NCBI RefSeq assembly: GCF_001039355.2
Contig: NW_019773625.1
Span: forward strand, 272,481-336,480
Reading direction: 5' to 3'
Source: Lingula anatina
Lineage: Eukaryota > Brachiopoda > Lingulata > Lingulida > Lingulidae
DNA length: 64,000 nucleotides
The notes below the pieces were generated by a model. It did no database searches, was not told the DNA's origin, and saw only the letters and a list, made by a program, of their open reading frames with translations. The first letter of the stretch is position 1. The number at the start of each line of letters is the position of its first letter. This document shows positions 11,268-22,098 of this stretch, piece after piece. A program made the position numbers and the translations under genes.

Positions 11268-14200
11268 ATGGGTGGATGCGTGTCGACCCTTGAGAGGAGT
11301 AATTCGCCGCCAGTGATTGTTATGAGAGATTCTTCTCTCTCCTGCTTATCCGCGTCGAACAAACCAAATTTTATTGTTGAAGCAATAGACACCTCTATTG
11401 ACGATGCACTTACCGAAGTGGACGAAACATCGTGTTTGAAATACAGGACTCCCCACTTTAGGTACGTATCAGTTTTCTTAGATAAAATATCAGTTCATGG
11501 TAAATATGTGTACTCATCCTGGTTATTCACGTGATGTTGGATTTTTTCTGACATTCACATCTATGATTTAAAATAATATTTTAGCATTTCTTCTTACATT
11601 CTCAGGTTTAAGACTAAAATAATTTTAAAGGGAACGTATTTTTAAAATAATAGACTAATATATATTTTTATCTTACAAGTTAAATAGTGTAACAAATATG
11701 ATTGATTTTTAAGAAACCAAGTCCCAGTTCCCGCCCAACTTCTGTGTCCTGTTGTGTAAGATGCTTAAATTTTATTAAAGTGCTTTTGCACTCTACATTG
11801 TGGCTGCCACAAAATCCATCCCATAATGACGATAATTTGAGTATCCGTGAGTGAAGTTTGATTTATACTTAAAAACGTTACTATCTATATAATACGTGAA
11901 TATTGCGACTTTTTTCCTGTTAGGTTAGTCATCTTCTTGTAGTGTTTAAGGACACTGACAGGATTTGAGACCAACAAAATACCTAAAATGAGGTTTTTTC
12001 GTGTATCTGTTTATTCAGTAATGCATCTATCATTTTGCTGATTAAAAAAATCCCTTTGAAAAAATAAAATACTGGTCTTAAAATTTCTAGTTGCTAAGCA
12101 TAAGCATAAGGACCTCGGAGTATTTATCGCCAACTAAACAGCTTTCAGTTTTGAGGTGAAATAAGAATCGGTATGGGGCGTAACTTCATCGTTGTCAAGA
12201 ACTTATCACGAAAATTGGCATAGGTGACGACACGTGTATGGGTTTCAATCCCTTGCCGTCATGTTGGATTAAATTTATTTGTCAAGGAGTAATGCATCAT
12301 TGAACCAAGGCATTATTCTGCTTATTAACAATATGATCTGAACTAAGACTTTTAAGAAAATATCGCTGGCAGGGTTTTTAAGTACTCAATGAGGTCATTA
12401 AATTAGCATTGAAACATGTTCGTAGGTGTTCAGGAGAAATTTGAGAAACGGATTTTGCAAGTTTTACCCCGAAATGGCAATTATGACGTCATCGGTAAAT
12501 TGACACTTATGTAAATGCAAAGGATTTTACTTCAAGATAGTGATTTAGGAGCTTTTGTCTAGCCCTGACGGTAACCTTTTAAATTTCATTTGAGTTATTT
12601 GCATTGTACATTGCAGCTGTCACAAAATCCTTCCCTTAACATGGTAATTACGAGAATTACATTATCGGATTATCATTTTGATCTATACCTAAAAACGTTA
12701 CTCTCTATATAATAGCATAAATAACTTGTTTCATTTTGCAGGCGTGTGGGGATTATTTCACACTTTTTTCACGCACACTCCTCGCTGTCAATGTGACATG
12801 CTATAAACCTATGTCATAAGTTCAGCGGCGGGAGAAAGGTCCCCAAAAATTTAACGAAACTGTGGGTGATACAGTTACCCTCCCCTACCCCCCTCCACTC
12901 CTGATAAACTTCCAGTTAACATTTCCCTTAAAATGAATATCTTTGTTATCGTTGGTCAGGCGCCAGAAATCACGAGGTCTAGATGAGATAATCATTTTAC
13001 TATTAGTTCCATGTAAAATTTGTTGATCCAATTACAAGACGCGTGTCATATTTTGGAATTTTATAAGTAGACAGAGTAGATAACTGGTATTTTGAATTGT
13101 TATAAGGATGTAAATCTGACCTCAATTAATTATTGTATCAGAACTTGTCATTTTCTTTTGAAAAGCTAGATTTACTGTGATTACATAAGACGTCTTCAGT
13201 TACTGAGCGATGTTGATATTGTATGGAAAAGGGAAAGAAGGAAATTGGTTGTGAAAAGGGATTACATAAAATGACCGCAATGCCAGTTCGTAGAAGCCCA
13301 ACGTCCTGGACTCAAAACCATATCACCAGTTGGCATTATTCCTACGGCTGCATATATATTTCTCGATTAAATTCACAAATGTAGTTTTCACAAGGATACA
13401 TTGTCGGGGAGCTAATGAATCCACTACTTCTACTACTGATACCATAACATTGATCGATTTGAAGTGTTAAAATTTTACTACGTGAGCATTTTTTTTAATG
13501 GGAGCTACGATTGTTAGTAATATCTCGACCATGAAAAATATTTATAAGAGAGACAAATGTATTGATTAAGACTTTGTTGCAGTTAGTGATACAGAGGCGG
13601 TCTTTTAGAGTTAAAAAATCTCAAATATTTTACTTAAAAAGACTTGTGAAACAGTTTTTACTATTACGGACTTATATGGAATATTTCAATCCGATATATC
13701 TTAAATTGGCAGTGGAGATTTTGAACCTAAGGTACATGCAGTAACGTATGAAGTTTTAATTCATATTTTTTCTAATATTCCTAATCCTTAATATCTTTTC
13801 CAGAGCGCGAGCTGAGGTATTGATCCCACACTTGGCCAACACTCAAGTATGGCAGATCGGCTGGATACAAGCCTGTGATAAAATGGAGTTCATCAACACT
13901 TACGGAGAGGATGGACAGTAAGTCGCAATTTAGCTGTCTAATTTATTTTTTCTTCCCATAGGGTGGCCCAAATCAGTCTCAATTTTTTTACACTGAGTTT
14001 CACAGTTTTCATGGGTTGTTTAGCCGAATGGAGCGGAAGAAAAAAGGGGATCGTTTTCTCTCGCTTCTCCGCCTACATGTATATGTATAACGTTATCACT
14101 ATTATGGCAAATGTGAAATATGCCTAGGTACAAAAGTTCACCGATGCTAAAATAAATTATCGTAGAGATAATTTATATGATACATAATGTATAAATTTAT

Positions 14201-15125
14201 ATATGTTGTACTGATAGGCATACATGTATGATAATCCGGGTGATAAATTATACAAGTTAAATCAGCAGGTCGTTTCCCAGACCTTTTTTGTCGCTGTTGT
14301 ATACACAGGCATATTGATTAATTTATGAATTGATTTATTTCGATTTGCAGTACTTCTTGGGAATTTCCAGAATTGATCTCCGGCAAACAGAAGATGATCA
14401 GTGATTCAGACGGGACCCACTACCCCTGGTACGGGTCCAGAACTGAGGTGAAAACTGTGCACGGCCCCTGCCACATGAAGCGCGTGACAGTGAGTGTCAG
14501 CGACAATTTCTACCCAAAGATCACGTGGAAAATACCGCTGTTGCCAGAAAAAAGCGCATATCTCACGCGGGTGTCACGCGACCAGAGTTTCTACACTTGG
14601 CTCGTCGCCAAAAACTTGATTGCTAACCGCATATATGTATTGAAAACCATACGATGGGAAATGTCGCTGGATATTAAAGTGGATGTTACCAAGCCCATAG
14701 GAAAGAGAGCAACATTAGTGGGCCCAATGACTCAAAAGCAGCCAGAAATTCTGGAAAATGACGTTGCTATTCCGGCGATTGCTCTCCTAGAGCCAAACGC
14801 TAACAGTGCCCAGCGGCTGGTATGGCGGGGTACGGATGGAGGGTTTTCGGTCATTGTCCCGCCAAGGTTGAGGAACTATAAGTGCCCGCCTGACTGTCTC
14901 ATCTGCTGCACTCAAGGAACGTCAACGGACAGAATTCAAACTGAAATGAAAAATAAAGCAGTTCAGATAGAGGTGGAGGAACATGCCCCTCGAGCCCCTA
15001 CGAGTGATGTGAATGGTAACACGGCGCCGACAGATGTTCCAAAAATCACATCTATCCCAACTGGTGAATCGGTAAATCCGCCCAGTAAGAAGTTATCTCG
15101 ATCACCTATTTCAAACAGCGGTTGA
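11268..15125 (+). CDS. FAM78 family protein with C-terminal extension
   Basis: Three exons: 11268-11461, 13804-13917, 14351-15125; GT-AG introns, phases 2 and 2; product 360 aa. The core matches vertebrate FAM78A/B: W(Q/V)IGWIQAC, MEFINTY, SWE(F/L)P, SDSDG(T/V)xYPWYG, a NFYPKITW-like block and RDQSFYTWLVA are all visible. FAM78 proteins have no established biochemical role. The protein starts MGGCVS, a plausible N-myristoylation/palmitoylation signal, as FAM78B starts MGC. The core ends near residue 280, where vertebrate FAM78B (about 261 aa) stops; here a cysteine cluster follows (Cys281, Cys285, Cys288, Cys289) and then a 70-residue low-complexity tail. I cannot assign A or B because the single gene probably predates their split. 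Confidence 0.9.
11763..12722. repeat. Diverged direct repeat inside FAM78 intron 1
   Basis: About 150 bp at 11763-11912 reappears at 12571-12722 with substitutions and small indels. Matching blocks include ACATTG..GCTG.CACAAAATCC and TATAC.TAAAAACGTTACT followed by CTATATAATA. It may be an old local duplication or two copies of a short element. Confidence 0.6.
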
Positions 15126-16163
15126 TGAATTTTAATGTCAAGTTGACGAACCATTTCTTGGTATGCCGCACATAACGGATATTGACTGAGCTTTTTAAAA
15201 TGTTATCAATTGTTGCTGTGATATTAAGCGTGTTATACAAGAGCCATATTTATTTAAAGTGATCAGGAAAAAAGTGCCATGAATTTTGTCCCCAAGACAT
15301 TGATTTATATCACAGTACTTAACATAAATTGCGACGTTTTATTGACAGTGCAAGGCCAACACAGTATTTGCATTCATTTTGGACCAAACTTACAGATATG
15401 CACAAATTTATGTATATCGCCTCTTTTAGTATTTATGTGTCAAAGGAATCGTCCCATAGTTTTATTGTACAGACAATCACGGACTGGTCACCCAAAGATG
15501 GTTGGTTGTTGGGTGCCATTGGTTTATTTACACTGTCAAACGTGAATTCCGTCAACATGCAACATTCCAATTACAATCATCGTTTTTTTACGTTTTTACA
15601 TTTGCTGTTTGTATTGTCCTTAATGTGTTACAAATGTGTTTGTAATACAGAAAATATTATTACCTGTTACTAAAATCAGATCATTGTTACATGCATCAAT
15701 TAAAGAGAGTTTGTGTTTTATTAGCAATTGGCAAGTATGTTTTTTCATCAATCATGTGACTCATGCGCTGATTTAAAGACAATCCAAAGATAATTCCAGT
15801 TTGCTTTTGGAAAGTCCTGTAGTAATTTAAGCGTGACAACCCTCATGGAGTTGTTTCTAATTTTACATTAGCCCGTTAAAAAAGATTTTAAAAAACTATG
15901 GTTTCCATCTTTAAAAAAAATTAATCATTTTCTAATTAGATTTCATTTATTTATTTATTTATTTATTAATAAGAATGAGACAAGAAATATCAACAACGTT
16001 AGTCGAAACAAGGTTTTACCTGCATGGTATTCCAATAGATACCAGTAATGCACTTATTACCAGCTTTCAATTTCTCTCCTTTGTTATTTCAATTACTCTT
16101 GAATATAGTTTTCTGTTCGGTGAAATGGCATACTGTTTCATTCAACCAGACATATAAAACAAA
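15126..16163 (+). other. FAM78 3' untranslated and intergenic sequence
   Basis: No further coding sequence. ATTAAA at 15699-15704 is a possible polyadenylation signal about 575 bp after the stop. A TTTA microsatellite lies at about 15945-15967. Confidence 0.4.
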
Positions 16164-16278
16164 AAGTCGCGTGAATTTTAGTTGTCAGCGCACGGATATA
16201 GCGCCATGCATGTCCTACTGCCCTTTCATCGAAAAAAGCTATTTTCTCGTCTTGTGGGTGGAGATATTTACCAGATAT

Positions 16279-16279
<1 letters not shown>

Positions 16280-16366
<87 letters not shown>
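16280..16366. repeat. Long poly-T tract
   Basis: An almost pure run of about 87 T. The equivalent place in the sister copy (about 20631-20660) has only about 30, so the tract is length-variable. On the minus strand it is a poly-A, possibly the tail of a retroposed element. Confidence 0.85.
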
Positions 16367-16367
<1 letters not shown>

Positions 16368-16635
16368 AACGATTCCCTCTTCATAGGGGCTCGCTTAAAC
16401 TAAAACCGTCCCGATGTGAACCGCCTTTAATACCATTGTGCCTTTTATCGCCATAGGTGAAGCAAACAATGTCTCACTAACTGAGTGTGATGGTAAAAAA
16501 AGTCATCTATGTAGGAACGCTCCGTTCCAGGTTGTCAAACAAGGTCTAGTGGACATGATGAACTTCAATGTTCATGAGATTACCATGTTCGGGGCCTGGC
16601 TTGGCTCGGAAAGAAATGCAGCACCCAGGCTATCA

Positions 16636-17263
16636 GTCGTAACTGCAGATATATATACGTGTACGTCCAAACTGGTCCTCTCCGTGAGAAGGTAGAAAGT
16701 TTCCATTTGATCACCTATCCGCCGACCAAGTTTACCTGGCTCCGTGGTAGCTCCGCCGACTTGGACGCAGGCAGACAATCACACGCGGGTTCGAGTATGA
16801 GAATGCGACTACGATTTTTTTTCCAGAAATAATTTGCAAAAATTGCGTTTGGTTACTATAAGAGGAAACTCGTAGGTACGGAGGGTGGGCGGGTCAGTCA
16901 CGGAGCAGTCGGTAGCGTGCAAGGCTCCAAAACACAAATGCAAAACCGNGGTCGTAACTGCAGATATATATACGTGTACGTCCAAACTGGTCCTCTCCGT
17001 GAGAAGGTAGAAAGTTTCCATTTGATCACCTATCCGCCGACCAAGTTTACCTGGCTCCGTGGTAGCTCCGCCGACTTGGACGCAGGCAGACAATCACACG
17101 CGGGTTCGAGTATGAGAATGCGACTACGATTTTTTTTCCAGAAATAATTTGCAAAAATTGCGTTTGGTTACTATAAGAGGAAAATCGTAGGTACGGAGGG
17201 TGGGCGGCTCAGTCACGGAGCAGTCGGTAGCGTGCAAGGCTCCAAAACACAAATGCAAAACCG
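16636..17263. repeat. 313-bp tandem repeat separated by one N
   Basis: 16636-16948 and 16951-17263 are nearly identical; by eye they differ at two positions (AAACTCG/AAAATCG and CGGGTCAG/CGGCTCAG). The N at 16949 marks the joint. The third relative at about 20980-21307 is single-copy. Confidence 0.85.
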
Positions 17264-17310
17264 TCAACAACCATGGTGACGTAGAGTCACGGGTTCGAAT
17301 CCCAGATCAC
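17203..17310 (+). repeat. tRNA-like (SINE-type) sequence, copy 1
   Basis: A GGCTCAGTCACGG / GCAGTCGGTAGCGTG stretch resembles a tRNA-type box A, and GGTTCGAATCC downstream is a perfect box B. The spacing is about 75 bp, longer than in a normal tRNA, and no cloverleaf closes, so this is not a functional tRNA gene. A degraded tRNA-derived SINE is the best guess. Confidence 0.4.
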
Positions 17311-17538
17311 GCACATCAGTCCACCACAACATCGACGTCGAACTGGGCATGCGTACGCCATCATCGTGTTTTATATATACATGCACAAGACCTTTATTCT
17401 GTGTAGAGAGGCTGTTGGGGATGGAAAGTTACATATTAAAGATCTATTCTTAAGCACTTCAAAAGATAATCTCTCTGTTTACGTATACAGTGTCACATCT
17501 GTCATAGTACCACAATCTAACAGTCTAAATCATGTGAT

Positions 17539-17690
17539 CACCTAACACACGTTACAAGTCTTGATTCCCACGTTTGCAGCTACATATCTGATATCACTGT
17601 CACACCTAACACACTTAACGGGTCTTAATCCTGACATGTCTAACTACATACCTGATGTTACTGTCACACCTAACTCACGTTACTCGTTTC
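17539..17690. repeat. 64-bp minisatellite, about 2.4 copies
   Basis: CACCTAAC(A/T)CACGTTAC-type units start at 17539, 17603 and 17667, a constant 64-bp period, each followed by a CTACATA(T/C)CTGAT(A/G)T(C/T)ACTGT block. The same array is at 22287-22438 in the sister copy. Confidence 0.7.
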
Positions 17691-18392
17691 CCCACTAACT
17701 TAATCCCACTAATCCTACATTTGTAGCTTAAGTCTGGTGGCATTATAAATTGTAATCGAATGTTCTTCTGACGGCGTTCGATAGTCGCCACTTGCTGGTG
17801 ACAGTGCATACAGTAACACAGTGTAAAATGATTACGGAGTTGCATTCTGTATCCATAAATATTTCTAAACCTCAGTGTAAATCCAGAACTTCAATCAGTA
17901 CATTTGGAAGATCTCCTCACTGGAATGTTTCAATAAAAGACTGTCTTGTTTATTCATCTGTTTCTTCATTTATCGCTCTTGTCCATATAGCGCCAGATAT
18001 TTTGGTAAGGTCATCTCCCCATACTGTCTTTTTATCTTCCTTGATTTCTGATAAAGGTGATAACGAATAAACTTATTTCATTTTTTTAAATTTAGTTAAG
18101 CGCAGGTCAGTTTTAACTGTTCATCACACTACTGAGAATATGCGCCCTGAGTTTCACGGCGGCTTGATATGGAGCTGTTTGCCACCAGTGTGAACTGTCG
18201 AATTCGAACCAGACTTACTCATACTAGTTGACAAACTATATTATTTGGGAGCACAGAGACTCAGGGTACAGAATAACCTACAGTTATGTTCTAAGAGTTC
18301 GTTTTATTAGATCTTGAAAATATAGAGTGGACGAAAATAGCCCCACGACAAAAAAGACTGATATACTCCCAGACCTTTGATTCATATGTTAT

Positions 18393-19346
18393 CAGGCCTT
18401 CCCAACTACCAGACTCGGCACCTACGGGTCCAGTATAAACCGGTTTATCAGACCACACTACCCGTTTTCAAGGTGTGTGTCAGATCGCATTACAGAGTAT
18501 CAGCCACCAGACCGATTTTGCCTGGTGCGCGATGTGATAGCAATGATCCTAAGCGGGGTTGGAAAGTAGTGCATCTCATCTAGATTCATGCGCTGCTCCA
18601 ATTTTCTCTGTTTATGCTAAAATCTGACAGTACCGCAATTTTTTTAACATAAAATTTAGGTTCGGACATAGCCAATGATGTTTTGTAAATAAGAACTTGC
18701 AAACTTATATATTAATTTAGAAAAGTAGACCTAATTTTGATAGCGGAAACATATTCTGTCGGGGGTTAAATATTTTCATGACTACCGGGATGGACGAGAT
18801 TGAGGGCAGAGAGGGGTGAGAAACGTCCATTGTTCTTGTCAGCGAGGCTGTCCTTTTTCAGGGTTTGTACGCACGGACAGAAAACTTAAGTATTGTGGGA
18901 ACGTTACTAATAAAGCCACTGGTAGTACTAGTAGATATCAGCCTGTAGTCTTGAACAAGCGCCTCGATGACGAGTGAACAGTTGTCAAAAACAAAAGACC
19001 CAGGTGTGGTAGTTCAACTACTGTTCATGCGTGCCGCAACGACCAAACCTAATTGCTCCTCAAGGTCACAAAACAATAACCGGTACTGACGGCTAGGCTC
19101 GTCTTAATCATATAAGTAGCGCGTTTCCACTCCTTGATTGAGGGAGTCGTCTGTTGTATTTATACGACTCCTACTTGATGAAAACGAGGCGCAATACCCG
19201 GATGACAGGTAGGCTTACAGAATTTGTGATATGGTATGATACTCTTTTATGCGATCTGACACACACCTTGAAAACGGGTAGTGTGGTCAGATATACCGGT
19301 TTATTCTGGACCCGTAGGTGCCGAGTCTGGTAGTTGGGAAGGCCTG
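18393..19346. mobile_element. Non-autonomous DNA transposon, 98-bp inverted ends, GTTAT target duplication
   Basis: The left end (18393-18490, starting CAGGCCTTCCCAACTACC) and the right end (19249-19346) are inverted repeats of about 98 bp with roughly three mismatches. GTTAT is duplicated at 18388-18392 and 19347-19351. The sister block at about 23130-23150 has the uninterrupted site TATGTTATTGTAACC with one GTTAT, which proves insertion. The 954-bp body has no long reading frame. A 5-bp duplication with CAG...CTG ends fits a hAT-like lineage with 5-bp targets, but the superfamily is not proven. Confidence 0.93.
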
Positions 19347-19581
19347 GTTATTGTAACCGTATTTTCCTACATGTCAGAGGTATTGGTACTATTAGCAAAG
19401 GAATTATTTATAGATACAACTCCTTCTTTATGATATGCTCAAGATAAACTGGTCCCGGGTACCGGCTTATGCCTGTGCCATATTTAGTTAAATATGTGCG
19501 AAGAAAAGGACGGGTCAAGCGCCAGGACTTTTAATCTCTCAGTCTTTACCTACTGATAATATCGCATGGGTCATTTTAGAN

Positions 19582-20046
19582 GTCAACAACCATGGTGACG
19601 TAGAGTCACGGGTTCGAATCCCAGATGACGCACATCAGTCCACCACAACATCGACGTCGAACTGGCCATGGGACCGGAAAGCCACAGGAACGAATGCAGG
19701 CTATCGTGGGTCCGCGCAAATTACCTTTTGCATCATTAATAAAATAGTTGTTGTTACAGAGATGCATCTATGAAGATCTTACGTCTTTTTTAGTAGATTT
19801 ATTTCCTAACGATATATACGGTGATTTGATATGAACCTTTTGCAGAAAGAACGGCATAGTTTACAATAAGTGATCGATTTGACATCGACTTTTTGCTGGT
19901 CATTATCATCAAGTCTGCATCGTCAATAATACTTCCTTTCTCTTCAATTAAAAGTCCTTAAAATGATGCTGACGAGAGGAAACTCATTGATCTCTATCTT
20001 TTTCCAGGTACGTCACAGGTCAAACTTGAATTGAGTCAATTGCTGA
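19582..20046. repeat. Duplicated block following an N joint
   Basis: It starts directly after the N at 19581 and matches 21308-21773 at about 95 percent by eye. Similarity stops at GAGTCAATTGCTGAC, where the two copies diverge completely. Its first 90 bp also equal 17263-17352. Confidence 0.8.
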
Positions 20047-20629
20047 CTCGACAATACGCCATGCATGTCATACTGCCCTTTCATCGAAAAGTGCTATTTT
20101 CTGCAAGAAAAGTTTTCATTTTTTATTTAATTTTTTTATTATTATTTATTTATTTATTTATTATTATTATTATTTTTTATTATTTTTTTTTTTTTTTGAA
20201 AAGTTTAAAAGAAGTGTTATCGCTATTGCTTTACCCATTCATACATTCTTTTCAATGCCCTTTGCTTATCAAGACTGTTCGTACAGTGTATGGTCAAACA
20301 TTCCCCGGGGCAATTCCACAGTCTGCATTTCAAATGGCAAAAACTACTCAAAACTAAAATCGTCAAGGTGTGAACCGCTTTGGATCTCAATGTGTTCTAT
20401 AAATCCTCGTGTGAAGTCAAATGTGACCTCAGTGTAACACAAAATGAAAATAAAAGCATTTGAAGTCATATAGTTAGGAACATTGCAGGCAGGCTTATCA
20501 ATAAAAGCGACCGAAGTCGAAATGATTCCGTTACTTTCTCGGTATACAGTAGCACCACCTCACTTCGCCCGTAAACTGCATTCAACAGAAAAAGATGCTA
20601 TCTTGTGGGTGGAGTTATTTGCCAGATGT

Positions 20630-20661
<32 letters not shown>

Positions 20662-21248
20662 CAAAATTTGCATCGTCGCAATTTATAGAATGGAAAGCGC
20701 ACCAGCCTTTACACATTTGAACGGTTTTGACTATTCCCTCTTGCTTAAACTAAAACCGTCCCGGTGAGAACCGCCTTTGATACCATTGTGACTTTTTTCG
20801 CCATAGGTGAAGCAAACAGTGTCTCACTAACTGATGGTTAAAAAAACTCATCTATGTAGGAACGCTCCGTTCCAGGTTGTCAAACAAGGTCTAGTGGACA
20901 TGATGAGCTTCAATGTTCATGAGATGACCATGTTCGGGACCTGGCGTGGCTCGGAAAGAAATGCAGCACCCAGGCTATCGATCGTAACTGCAGATATATA
21001 TATATATATATATATATACGTGTATATCCAAACTGGCCCTCTCCGTGAGAAGGTAGAAAGTTTCCATTTGATCACACGTCGGCCGACCAAGTTTGCCTAG
21101 CTCCGTGGTAACTCCGCCGACTTGGACACAGGTAGACACTCACACGCGGGTTCGAGTACGAGAATGCGACGAAGGAATTTTTTCCAGAAATAATTTGCAA
21201 AAATTGCGTTTGGTTACTATAAGAGGAAACTCGTAGGTACGGAGGGTG

Positions 21249-21352
21249 GGCGGCTCAGTCACGGCGCAGTCGGTAGCGTGCAAGGCTCCAAAAAACAAAT
21301 GCAAAACCGTCAACAAACATGGTGACGTAGAGTCACGGGTTCGAATCCCAGA
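21249..21352 (+). repeat. tRNA-like (SINE-type) sequence, copy 2
   Basis: The same module as at 17203-17310, with GGCGCAGTCGGTAGCGTG as box-A-like sequence and box B GGTTCGAATCC at 21338-21348. The box-B half alone recurs just after the N at 19581. Confidence 0.4.
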
Positions 21353-21980
21353 TGACGCACATCAGTCCACCACAACATCGACGTCGAACTGGCCATGGGA
21401 CCGGAAAGCCACAGGAACGAATGCGGGCTATCGTGGGTCTGCGCAAATTACCTTTTGCATCATTAATAAAATAGTTATTGTTACAGAGATGCATCTATGA
21501 AGATCTTACATCTTTTTTAGTAGATTTATTTCTTAACGATAAATACGGCGATTTGATATGAACCTTTTGCAGAAAGAACGGCATAGTTTACAATAAGTGA
21601 TCGATTTGACATCGACTTTTTGCTGGTCATTATCATCAAGTCTGCATCGTCAATAATACTTCCTTTCTCTTCACTTAAAAGACCTCAAAATGGTGTTGAC
21701 GAGGGTAAGCTCATTGAACTCTATCTTTTTCCAGGTACGTCACAGGTCAAACTTGAATTGAGTCAATTGCTGACCCTATATCACGGGATGGTTACTGGTT
21801 TCTTGTCATACCACTCGAATACAAGTCGTTTTGCATATCATATCAGGATATTTTTCAACGCGAATACTGCCCAGTGTTTGGTATTTGGCTTAATGTTTTG
21901 AGTTTAAACATAAAAGCGAAGTGTTATCTTAAAAGTTGAAGGAAGTGTATATAAGTTGGGCTCAAGCTACAGTGTAGGGT

Positions 21981-22098
21981 CAGGCCCGTCGCCAGGGGGG
22001 GAGGTTCGGGGGATTCGAACGTTTTTGCCAGGAAAAGGTACACATAGGCTTCATTGTAAAAGGTCCACTTTATTAGAAAAATAACCACCCCTTTGAAT
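21981..22098. mobile_element. Truncated family B MITE
   Basis: It begins CAGGCCCGTCGCCAGGGG and ends in the complement of the family B left arm (a GGTCCACTT...CCCTTTGAA-type stretch). About 16 bp of its terminal repeat is missing where it meets the duplicated block at 22099. Confidence 0.6.

Larger units (their letters stand above)
17351..19579. repeat. Duplicated block, copy 1 (carries a transposon insertion)
   Basis: After removal of the 954-bp transposon and one 5-bp target copy, this block is about 1270 bp and matches 22099-23369 (1271 bp) at about 99 percent by eye. Both begin GCGTACGCCATCATCG and end near TCATTTTA. Confidence 0.85.

Noticed and set aside
16048-16403. Open frames rich in phenylalanine over the poly-T tract
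   Set aside because: Artefact of TTT codons in a homopolymer.
17200-17406. Possible functional tRNA gene because of the perfect box B
   Set aside because: Box A to box B spacing is too long and no acceptor or anticodon stem pairs; repeated copies fit a SINE-like repeat better.
17792-18070. 92-codon open frame repeated almost exactly at 22542-22820
   Set aside because: Conservation is explained by the whole block being duplicated at about 99 percent; no signal peptide, domain or splice-linked partner was seen.
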